From NCBI RefSeq assembly GCF_001640025.1, contig NC_031672.1, positions 3,100,001 to 3,164,000 on the forward strand: a stretch of 64,000 nucleotides of DNA, given 5' to 3'. The position numbers and the translations under genes were made by a program. Of this stretch, positions 41,102 to 51,053 are shown piece by piece. The notes under the pieces were generated by a model that was given only the letters and a program-made list of their open reading frames with translations, searched no databases and was not told the origin of the DNA. This stretch comes from Sugiyamaella lignohabitans (taxonomy: Eukaryota; Ascomycota; Dipodascomycetes; Dipodascales; Trichomonascaceae). Within the stretch, counting starts at the first letter, position 1. Every line of letters begins with the position of its first letter.

Positions 41102-43284
41102 GGTCCCGTCCCCTGAAGATCGGTGCTGTACGTGAGGTTAACGCTGCTTGGCATGCGTGAGCAACGGCTGTGGTCTCGAATTGGCTGTGCTACTGAGAAG
41201 AGGCGGTTAGATCCCCCTGATGCCGTTGTGGGTTATTCTTTTGGGAGGAGCAGGTTTGTAAAGGGGCTGCAGGAGGGTAGCTTAGAGGAATGGCAGCGTG
41301 GTTCCGAGTTTCCTCCCAACTGTCGGGTAACGCAGACGCTACTAGTACTGTGGATGGATGATGACGTTGTAAGTTCTGTAGACAGGAGGTGGAGATCATG
41401 CAACAGCCAGTGATAATTAAGTTAATTCGGCACAGTTGGCAGGTGCACGCTCTGGCAGACAGATTGTCCTGCAATACGAAGCGACGTCAGACAAACTAAG
41501 CAGTCTGACGTCGCTAAATCATTCAGGGGTGTGACAGCCATGCGTCTGGCTCGATTCCGCAATATAGGACGCTAATGCCAGTGGCCGGCCGACCTTTCAA
41601 GCAAGACAAGCAAAGCACGGGGCAACCGAACTTCACAGCCCTGCTCGAGTGAGGGGTATGACCAGAGTGGATCCAATTCCAACCGCAGTAGCCAGGCACG
41701 GTCTTCGCCACCCCCTTCAATGCGATGGGAAATGAACCGCGTAATAAAAAGCCACTGATGTTAATTATAGCTACGAAATTGAGTTGATGATGATGATAAT
41801 GATTGCAACGACATAATTCAGTTTATTGTTCCAATATATAAAAATAAAAAATTTAAAATAGAGAAACGAAATAAAGCTAGAAGTAGAAAATAGAAATGAT
41901 AATTGTATGATGGAAATAGAGGCCTTGGTTGTAGAATGAAATATAGAAAATAGAAATAGAAGTGTTACTTGTAGGATACTCTATAGAAAAATAGAAAACG
42001 AGATTATAGCTGAGGAGCTCAGAATTAGAGGTACAAAGCAATTGACTTGACTGCTCAATTGCTCCTTGTTCACTGCTTAATGTCAGCTCCATTTATTGTA
42101 TTGCGGAACATGTTTAGGAACCAATCGTACAACCCAGTCGGTCAGGCTGGATGGGTGGGAGAATATTTCAGGTGGATGGACCATGTCCTAATTGTCCGTG
42201 TATGCAGCTCGCTTGTTAGATAGCCTGCTATCTCTTGTCATGCTGCTGCATCTGTAAGAGTCGTTTTTTTCTTACACCCGTATTTATTCACGCACAGACG
42301 CTGTACATAATAACCACATAGAGAGATTTACATGACATATGGCCTATTCTAGTAAAATCCACACTCCATATTGCGATAGAATTTCCCGTACGAGAGACGG
42401 TTATTTATATAACTATTGATATCCTAGTTTCCATCTGGAGCTATCGGAAACTGTGTGGATATTTGGTAATAGCAGCTCTTTTTTACGTTCCACTTTTATT
42501 TTAAATTTCAATATTTTTTTTTTTAAATTGGTTTTTGTTCTTTTCTTTGTTGGTGGGTGCTTCTTGGTAGCTAATCAATAGGAATAGACTTTGCTGATAA
42601 CAGAATAGAAGAACAACAAACTAAAAAAATACAGTCCAAACAAAAAAAAATTGGAGACTCCACATTTTCAGTAACAAGGTTAGTCAAACCAGGACGACAA
42701 TTTGATTGATTGGATTCAACTAGTATTTAAATAAATGGCAAGTTGATAAATTCACGAGATTTGCTGCCGATTGAAGATTTTCAGGTCCATTTGGAAGATA
42801 GCCTGCAGATTAAACCAACCCTGTGTTTGTGATTGTCACTTTGATTGCTATATCGCGGATTGGCCTTTTTTTTTTGTTTGTTTTGTTACTTTGTCAATCT
42901 CATTGATCTTTTTTTTTGGTTGATTATAGAATTGTGTTAAATATCGATAGATTACATCGAGTTAGAAGTTGGTTTGAAGTTGTCTGATTTCTGTATGTCC
43001 AGGTCCTATTAAAAGTATTGATTACCAGGAATTGAAGCTGTGCTGTAGCTGTGTGTGATAATAGCTGTGCTGCTGTGCTGCTTGTTAGTTGAACTCGAAC
43101 TTCACCAGTGGGTCGACATAGATATTTGTGCTAGAAATTGGATAAAATCATACGATATTGACTACTTTTGATTGGAAACGAGACTGTTGTCGACTCGATT
43201 GGCTCAATGGGTTGTTAGAAATAAGCTTTGCACAGAACTTTTCAGCGACTCACATAACACAGATATTCATGGTGCTGGGACTAG
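41102..43284. other. BST1 upstream region
   Basis: 2.2 kb without a recognised gene. It holds a 13-bp-arm inverted repeat with CRE-like sites (41480-41515), A-rich imperfect repeats of TAGAAAATAGAAAT type (about 41840-42000), and several poly-T tracts (near 42510-42525, 42865-42880 and 42910-42920) typical of yeast promoter and leader regions. A 96-codon frame at 41123-41413 has no recognisable features. Confidence 0.4.
41480..41515. promoter_or_regulatory. Perfect inverted repeat with two TGACGTC/GACGTCA-type sites
   Basis: Arms AGCGACGTCAGAC and GTCTGACGTCGCT (13 bp, perfect) are separated by a 10-nt loop. Each arm contains GACGTC, the core of ATF/CREB sites recognised by bZIP proteins. 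It lies 1.8 kb upstream of BST1. It could be a paired bZIP site or a hairpin; neither is tested. Confidence 0.45.
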
Positions 43285-46200
43285 ATGGTTCAAGTAAGTA
43301 GCATCATTCAACACGAAACTCCTGCGAAGCAGGAGCTACGGGGTCTGGGGCAGCGCCCCAGCCGCCAGGGGCACAGGCTGACCCCCCAATTGTGGGTATA
43401 TTTTTGAGACATACCTAACTTATTAGAATAATTCATTGCATATGTCGGACCCTGGTTCCAGGCGGACGGCAAATAGAGAGAGTAGAGCCAATAGAGATGG
43501 CAGAGTGGGTAAAAATGCCAGGGGTCTTGGGGATAGTATAGGGGAGACGAGTAGTGGAGCCAGTCCTTTCGAGTCTGTTTATGTGGATGTGGCGACGGCT
43601 GATGATGTTACCCCTGAAATGGCAGATGTGAGTAAAAGTGGTGTGTACCCGGTGATTATATCTCCAACACCTACCTCGTTTTCTCCATTATTGCCGCATA
43701 TCGACTCGTCTACTACAGCCACAAATTATCCGTCGAGGAATTTTTTGGATGACTGCCTGCAGAGCCCTTCTCCAAGGATCCGATCGAGATCGGCTTCATT
43801 TTCCAAGCAGAAGGAGGTGGCAGGGAGTGAAAGTTTGTCAGGGGTGGCTAGTCAGGGTAGTAATGAGACGGGTCAAGGTTTTGGAACCCCTGTTCTGAAT
43901 GGAGCGTCGGGAAATAGTGATGGTGTTGCCGGTTCGTCAATTGCATCAAGTATGAGCTCGCCAAGCACGCGAAATTACCAGCATTATGCATCAGTTGAAG
44001 CTGACACGGTTCATAGAAGTATTCTGGCATCACGAAGTATCACACCTCATAGCCATGTTTCTAGCAGACGGCCCTCGATATCCCTGTCTGGACCGTCTGG
44101 ACAGATCAGTAACTCGAATTGGGCTGCTGATAAGCTGCTTGATATATTCGAGTACTTTCTTAGCGGCGACAGTGAGAATGCTGATGGTTTTGACGGAGGT
44201 GTCAATGGAAGGACTACTGCCAGTGATAGCGATGATGCTGATGTTGACGAGAAGCATCAGAAGACTCGGGGAGGAGACAAGATTCCTCGAACGAAAACCG
44301 CGTTCAAACCACAGGCGATTGCTGTGTCTAGCGTGTCCTCTTTTGTGACGCTTGCTATTCTTTTCGCGTCTATATTGTTCATTTCAGCGTGTGCATTTTC
44401 TTTTATAACCAGCAATCCAGATACGAAAATATGCCGACTGCCTTATATGAACGAGTCGTACCGTTCATTTCCCCAGTTCAACGAGACGTCAACCAGACTC
44501 GGGTCTAGGTATTCGCTGCATTTATACAGAGAGCAGAATATCGATCCCAAAGACAAGCTGAATGGAGTGCCTGTTATATTTATACCTGGAAACGCTGGAA
44601 GTTATCGCCAGGTACGGTCGCTTGCTGCTGAAGCTGCATACCAGTTTGACTCGCTGAAGAAGAGTCTGCTCGACAAGCCTGATAAACGGGGTCTCGATTT
44701 TTTCACCACCGACTTTGGCGAAGATTTGACTGCTTTTCATGGCCGGTCATTGCTTGAACAGGCCGAATACCTAAACGATGCTATAGAATTTATTCTGTCT
44801 CTTTATGAGACAAATGTCGTGCCAAATCGACGAGGACACAAACTCAGTAATGGCCATATGAATCAGGTGCCTCGTCCAAAATCCGTGATACTGATCGGTC
44901 ATTCTATGGGAGGTATTGTTGCCAGAACTATGTTTACACTGTCTAACTACCGACCGGGATCTATTAACACCATCTTGACGTTTGCTGCTCCACATTCGCT
45001 GCCTCCTGTTAGCTCGGATCCGTATTTGGTTGAGGTGTATGAGACTGTGAACAGGTACTGGCGCGATTCATTTTCGCAAGACCTCATTGGTCAAAATTCA
45101 TTGTCGCACGTGTCTGTTGTGTCGATAGCTGGCGGTACTTTGGATCAAATGATCCCGTCAGACCATGCCAGTGTTTCATCGATGATTCCTCCCACAAATG
45201 GCATCACTGTGTTTACCAGTACCATCCCATTTGTATGGTCGGGAATAGACCATCAGGCGATAATCTGGTGCGACCAGCTTCGAAAAGTGGTTGCTGCTGC
45301 CCTGTTGGATATAGTAGATGCTCGCGTGTCCACCAAGACAAAGTCGATTGGTGATCGAATGCAGATATTCTCACAGCATTTCTTGACGGGTCTGGAAAAC
45401 GAGTCCCACAGTTATATCAAACCCACGATTTCTGATTTAACGAAAGACGATGAAGAGTCTACTGTTGTCGATGAAACAACTCTTGACGATTCAGAACTGG
45501 AACCCGATACGCTGCTTGCATTTGACGATGTCAACCGAGTACTATTTCCTGACAGACAACATCTGAGAATTGATATTGGCAGCAGCGCTCGTCAACGACG
45601 TCGGTCTTCTTCCGGCAGTATTTACCAGTTACCGATTCCGTCTAGCGGCCAGTTTTCCCTGCTCACCGACCAGAAACTTGTTTCACCAACGAAATTCTCA
45701 ACTGTGGATACTGTGGATATTGAACAGCTGAATCAATACGACAGCCAAGTTGAGCAAGGTGTATACGTTTTGGCCTGCAGGTATGCTGTTGATAAACAAA
45801 ACATTGGGGGTTCACTATTGTCTATCTTGGATATGAGTAAAGCTGGTGCTACGACCAATTCCGTCACCCTTGTTTGTAAAAATATGGCGTCTTTTGCGAA
45901 ATATGTCCCAGTAGCTGATGCCAGTTACACTAATACTGAGCTGGCACCACCCGACCCTGAGAAGTACTCGTCTTTTATTCATTACAACGCTTCAGACCTG
46001 TCCAATTACGACTTTATAACGGTTGTTGATTCGAGCGATGTGGATTCACAGGGATTTCTTGTGGCTGACATAGAACCCGAAAGAGAATCACTGTTCATTG
46101 AAGTTGAAGAATCTAATCCTTTGTTGTTTGCCCTGAAGGGCAAATCCGTTAAGATCTCAAACAGCTCGGTAATGGTAGACGTGTCTTTCAAAACAGTATG

Positions 46201-47485
46201 GAGCAGTCTATTGGCCTATCATCTCACTGTGGGATATAACCCCCGTGGTAAATCGTCGTTATTCCGACCGTTTTTCCGACAGTATGTTGATGATCCTCAT
46301 GAATCAAAGTTTTATTTGCATCTTCTGCCTGATACAAAAGTCAATATCAATGTTCATTCCATTGCACCATTCTCACCATTTAATCACAAGACCGATGTCG
46401 ATTACCATAACCTCCACTTCCAGGTCTGGTCTGATAATTCCAGTACGGGCGATCTCGAACTGTTACTTGAACTAGATCCCATTGCAAGTCTAGGGAAACT
46501 TGTCCTTCACTACCGAGTGGCACTGGCTTACTTCCCTGTGTGTATTACCGCGCTGGTTTTTTTGGTACAGCTTCATGTCTACAACATTAGTGGCCTTTTT
46601 GTTAGCTTTGGTGATGGGTTAAGAATATTCACTGCCCGATATTTATTAGCGCTTCTGGCTTTTGCTGCCATTCTGCCGACCTTGATCACCTTGCCGCTTG
46701 TTGACAAGCTGTTCTATCTTATCGAGCCGTCAATGGATCCGTCTACTGGAGAAGGGCCAGCAAGCGCTTTCTTCCTGGCCAGAAAAAACCAATTCTTCCT
46801 TGGTCTCGAAAGGGGCCATTTATGGGTCCTTGGACCATTATTTATTTTAGTAGCAGTTGGCGTATGTCATGCCACCTACTGCATTGTATTATTTATTGTC
46901 AACCTCCTTGGGCGTATCACTGCCCCAGCTATTACGACTAGTCACGACAGATGGCTATACAAACTGTTCAATACGCTGAGTATCGTGTTGTTGATTGTCT
47001 CTACAGGTGTGCTATTCCCGTATCAGCTGTCATTTGTCATCTTATGTCTCCTCCAATTGGTATCGGCCATCAGCCAGCAATCTCATCTTGTACCGGTTTC
47101 CAAGATACAACAACAAGATCTTAATCTGCTTCACCTAACTATATCTGTTCTGATAGTTATGATTTGGATCATGCCGACTAATCTCACAACGCTGGCTGTT
47201 TATGTTCACAATCTTCGTCTCAGGTTGGACATGCCTTTCCACCCTTTTGACAACCTTGTGTCTATTGTGCCCATCATCTTGCTGTGTGAGCGCATTAATA
47301 GCGGCCATATGATCCCAAGAATGGCACGGTCTGCCAAACGAATTCTGACTTACTGTATGATTGGCTATATCTCTGGCTACTCGCTGATTTTTGGCATGCA
47401 GCGCATGTATTGGATATACCACCTGGTGAACTTTTTCGCGGGCTGGCTGTGGGCTGTATACGCTGAGGTCGAAGACGGCAGTTGA
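43285..47485 (+). CDS. BST1: GPI inositol-deacylase Bst1, with probable 5' intron
   Basis: ER membrane enzyme that removes the inositol-linked acyl chain from GPI anchors, needed for ER exit of GPI proteins. The safe start is the ATG at 43442 (1347 aa). A probable intron (43294-43426, donor GTAAGT, CCTAAC branch, acceptor TTAG) would join ATG-GTT-CAA at 43285-43293 in frame to 43427, giving 1354-1355 aa; the intron contains a GC-rich B module. The N-terminal ~285 residues are Ser-rich and disordered. A transmembrane segment at about 300-320 is followed by the lipase domain: FIPGNAGSYRQVRSLAAEAA, then GHSMGG with nucleophile Ser488. Multiple transmembrane helices fill residues about 1020-1340. 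It is longer than S. cerevisiae Bst1 (1029 aa), mainly at the N-terminus and a luminal insertion. Confidence 0.93.
43319..43373. repeat. Solo B hairpin module in probable BST1 5' intron (55 bp)
   Basis: A 55-bp module from CTCCTGCGAAGCAGGAG to GCCGCCAGGGGCA. Its length equals that of the solo B module at 55079-55133, suggesting a discrete unit. The outer end is slightly diverged (CCAGGGGCA). Confidence 0.7.
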
Positions 47486-47575
47486 CATTACTTCTACCAC
47501 TAATTTGTACTATACTACTTAATAATTAATGCATTACGATTTATCTATTCGGTTTTCATTTCTCTCATCGGATTG

Positions 47576-47630
47576 TGCCTCCGGCGGCTGGGGCGCTGCC
47601 CCAGACCCCATTGTGCTCGCTGTGCGAGCG
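47576..47630. repeat. Hairpin module with variant inner stem
   Basis: Outer part TGCCTCCGGCGGCTGGGGC then GCTGCCCCAGACCCC, followed by an inner hairpin GCTCGCTGTGCGAGC. That inner stem is perfect but differs from both A and B. It lies in the 236-bp convergent region between BST1 and STE2. Confidence 0.65.
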
Positions 47631-47721
47631 ACTGGGGTACAAAACTGGACAAAATTCAATTGGTTTAAACTAGTGAGTGAAGTGAATCTAAGAAATAAAA
47701 TCTTGAAAGAAAAAAAAGTGT

Positions 47722-48894
47722 CTAATTTTGTCTGCCTCGTGTGTTCTCAGCCTGAACTGTTCTAATGATTTCGTTGTAAGTGAACATGTCTTCCTCATCA
47801 TCGTCAGCAGCAAAGTAGTTGTGGTTCGGAGTGCGCACCTTGTGGCTCATAAACGACGGTGAAATAGGAGAGGCCGAATGAATTGCCGCTTCTGTATCGT
47901 TCTTGGACGACTGTCCTCTCTTTTTGCTTGCATAGGTAACCGACGAGGCATCGGACCTGGCTACAAATGGCACAAATGAATTGGAGCTGATGTTGGGCGT
48001 GGCAATGTTGAAGGAGGCCCACATTGCTGACAGAGGCAGGAAGACCACCACAAGAAGCGGTGTGAACGCTGTATATCCAGGTGGTACATCTGATAGTGCA
48101 AACTGGATAATCGTAAAGATAGCTGGAATAATCATTGTCTGAATACTCATAATAAAAATAATTTGAGTAGTATCAAATTGCTTGAGTCCAAGTCTACGTC
48201 TACGGCGAATAGCCAAAAATAGCTTCACGCCAAAAATGGCACTGTAGAAGACAACCGAGGCTGAGAAAATGGGCCATAGAGCATAGTAGATTTTGAGATT
48301 ATGTCCTGTTAGCAAATACCCCTTGTCGGGATAGATAGTGGTAATGGTACTCAGAACACAATTGTATGTCCAGATAACGATAGTTGGCAGGGTCGCGATA
48401 CAAAACACTATAGCCGTGAATATGTTTCGGTACTTTCCATATTCTGGGAATACTGATCGTGTTTGGAAGAGCAGTGACGATTCAATTGAGACAACCAACA
48501 GCAATTGTAGCCAAGATGCAGCTACCGAAGTGCATAGAGCACTATAGGTGACATTGGCATAGGATCCGGTAAATTCGGTAGTTACTGAGCCAAATGGTCC
48601 AAGAAGGTAACTAATAAAGAGACCCGAGTGTATAATCAAAAGAATAAGTGACGTTTGGTTTAACCAAAACACTGGTGACTTGTACTTCTTGGATATAAGA
48701 GCTAGCAAAATAGACACAATAGCAGCAGTACCAATTCTAAGCCCAAATATCAAAGCGTACGTTATCTCTCCAGATAAGTAACTATCAAAGTCAGATAGCA
48801 TCACAGGGGTAGGACCCTCAATGGTGTCCACCATGAATGTCTGGTTAAGTAAAGTTCTGTTTTGAGACAGATAATCTTCCGACAGTCCAACCAT
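47722..48894 (-). CDS. STE2: Alpha-factor pheromone receptor Ste2 (class D GPCR)
   Basis: Seven-transmembrane receptor for the alpha-type mating peptide, coupling to the pheromone G protein at the plasma membrane of MATa-like cells. 390 aa from the ATG at 48894; the longer frame starts at TTG. The N-terminal ectodomain carries NRT and NQT sequons. Seven hydrophobic segments lie within about 45-305. The third intracellular loop RRRRRLGLKQFDTTQIIFIMS matches the conserved GLKQFD loop of fungal Ste2. TM6 starts with the family proline (IIPAIF). The C-terminal tail is Ser/Thr-rich and acidic, as expected for regulated internalisation. It converges with BST1. Confidence 0.93.
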   Translation of the reverse strand: MVGLSEDYLSQNRTLLNQTFMVDTIEGPTPVMLSDFDSYLSGEITYALIFGLRIGTAAIVSILLALISKKYKSPVFWLNQTSLILLIIHSGLFISYLLGPFGSVTTEFTGSYANVTYSALCTSVAASWLQLLLVVSIESSLLFQTRSVFPEYGKYRNIFTAIVFCIATLPTIVIWTYNCVLSTITTIYPDKGYLLTGHNLKIYYALWPIFSASVVFYSAIFGVKLFLAIRRRRRLGLKQFDTTQIIFIMSIQTMIIPAIFTIIQFALSDVPPGYTAFTPLLVVVFLPLSAMWASFNIATPNISSNSFVPFVARSDASSVTYASKKRGQSSKNDTEAAIHSASPISPSFMSHKVRTPNHNYFAADDDEEDMFTYNEIIRTVQAENTRGRQN

Positions 48895-51053
48895 TATCAA
48901 AATAAAAGCGAAAGTAACAGCTAAAAAAAATAACCAGCTATATAAGTAAACAATTAGCTTAGTCTGTTGCTAAATCATAAAACAATATTTGAAGAAAATT
49001 TATTCAAGGGCCATTTATATATTTATACTTGTGGATACTGATGTGCAGGGGAAAACCGATCTATGCACAGTCAATGCCAAAACGTTAAACCTTAAGTTGT
49101 ATTATACTCACCGAAAAGGAATTTAATCATGCTGATCATCGGCCGATAAGAGAGCCGCTGCTTGGGATGCAATTTTCGTGATTTAAGTGGACGGCGCTCA
49201 GAGAAAAAAAGGAGGGGCAATTGCTGCTTATCAGCATTCAAATTACCCCTGAACGCATTTAATCAGAAAGCTACTTTGACAGCAATAAACAAGACAGATT
49301 CTCAGCCTAATTTTTTTCCCTTCGATTCTATGGGTTTAACCTACGCAGCACAAGCGGCACAGGTAAGGAAGTTGAAGATAGAGACAAAAATGCCAACAAT
49401 GGCTTGTTCAATGATCATAATAATGTTGACGATAACCATGGTGAATGATAATAGTGATTGATTTTAGTGGTGTTTCTAGTTTTAAGTTTGCTTCACTCAA
49501 GATGTGGTAGTACGTAGAGTGTAATGTGGAATAGGGAGTAGAGAAGAGTGTAGTAGTGACGGTTATATCAAGAGCGAGCGCATGGCCCTTATATATTAAA
49601 GATTTTTCAAATCATACTCTGAATATTGCTAAATATAAGCAAAACGGGTAAGTATAAACAGTGCCCATGACGATACCTAACGGACCCCAGACTTGCTCTC
49701 GTAGATCATCACAGGGCAAACTATGCAAAAAGCGCGCTCCACCAATGATCCATCTAATTCCTCTTTGATACTGTAAGTTGTCTTTCACTAACTCCAAAAA
49801 AAGTTGCTTATTTTCTTGCTTTACTTACGCCAAACCACTTGTGGCTTGTTAATTTCTTTAATAATTTTGTGTGCGTTGCACCCAGCAACAGCTGGTCGGA
49901 GTTAACGTCACAGATCTCCATTTAGCCTAGTGCAATAGGGCCGTGAAGCAACGATATACACTGATATTCACCCAGAAGCAATTGAAGTATATATTTGCGA
50001 AAATCAAACGCCACTCATCACCAGCATCAGCTGCCGTCAACATGGACGAGCTCTGTTGCTCTTCTTTCCCTGAAAGGTCTTATCGAATTAGCGAATGGTT
50101 GGGAGGACGACCTCCTAGATATTTAGTTAGCTGTTGGTGGCTAAGATGGGTTAGAAGTTTCAGGGCGGTATTAAGATTTAGCTGGGTTATTATGGGCAAT
50201 TGCAACACCTTCAAGTCTTAACAACTAGGATATATTGCAGCTCGTTGCTGAACAAACTTGATGGATTTGATTTTGGGTAAGAAATTGTTCGGTTAAAATG
50301 ATCATCGGTTCTGATTCTGAACATGCAATGTGAGGACAGGAGTTTATGCAGGGTGCCAGGGTTCCATGACTTGAAACCACTGGATGACACGCGAGTCATA
50401 AACGAGTAGCAAATTTGCTGTCACGGTTGAAAATATCTGTACAACTGACCAGCCTAAAAATAAATCGCATGTCATATCTAGGATATTCTGCGGAGTTGGA
50501 GTTATTTTTTAGAAAGTACCACAACATTCACATCTTCCATGCATAAACCACTTTTTATAGCTGACTTCTTATCGAGAGTCCATTTTACTCACAGTAGTAT
50601 ACTGGTACACCATCAAAAATCTAATGTAACTTGAAAATAGATAATCATAGCGCCAAAATGACTTTACAATGGAAATTATCTCTGTTCAATCGCGCTCTGA
50701 TTGTAGCCCGGTTATCAATTGTCTTATAGTATGCAGTAAATATTCTGGTTACAAGTAATTCCAGTCCAAATATCAACCGGTATAATTTTTTTAAACTGCA
50801 TTTGATTTACTTTCCAAGAGTAATCATAACCCTTGGGAGACTTTTTGCTCTAAACAGTATTGGTCTCAAATGGTAAGGTTTAGCATTTTTCAGGGGTGAT
50901 CTGAGGGGTCAAAGCCATGAGGCATGTTTTATAGAATGAGGCATCTTAGAAACTTGTATGTATGCATGCATGCATTTACAAGTCCAGAATGCACCGTTTA
51001 TCTTGGACTTGCAAATAAATACGCAGACTTGAACTATTCGCACCAAGCAGAAC
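48895..51053. other. 2.16-kb region between STE2 and the orphan zinc-finger gene
   Basis: It includes the STE2 promoter and a possible 32-codon gene (49341-49439, separate entry), with a TATATAA box near 49590. A 92-codon plus-strand frame at 49943-50221 has no recognisable feature. The stretch 50230-51053 is AT-rich, with ATGC tetranucleotide repeats near 50956-50972. No tRNA was seen. Confidence 0.4.
49341..49439 (-). CDS. Possible 32-aa membrane microprotein
   Basis: A short frame encodes a hydrophobic peptide starting MVIVNIIMIIEQAIVGIFVS and ending CAACAA: a single transmembrane-like helix with two cysteines near the C-terminus. It is not recognised. The context is gene-like: 5' to it on the minus strand lie a pyrimidine-rich leader and a TATATAA box about 150 bp upstream of the ATG. 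The last cysteine is third from the end, so this is not a CAAX prenylation box. Short length makes chance occurrence possible; it is offered as a candidate only. Confidence 0.3.
   Translation of the reverse strand: MVIVNIIMIIEQAIVGIFVSIFNFLTCAACAA

Noticed and set aside
41123..41413. 96-codon plus-strand frame next to a GC-rich module
   Set aside because: No homology or domain; random frames of this length are expected in GC-balanced DNA.
49612..49920. Possible two-exon 83-aa membrane protein on the minus strand (GTAAGT donor near 49827, TTACAG acceptor near 49776)
   Set aside because: The putative intron lacks the CTAAC branch seen in all other introns here, and the product matches nothing I recognise.
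49943..50221. 92-codon plus-strand frame
   Set aside because: No recognisable motif and no promoter features; the composition is not convincingly coding.
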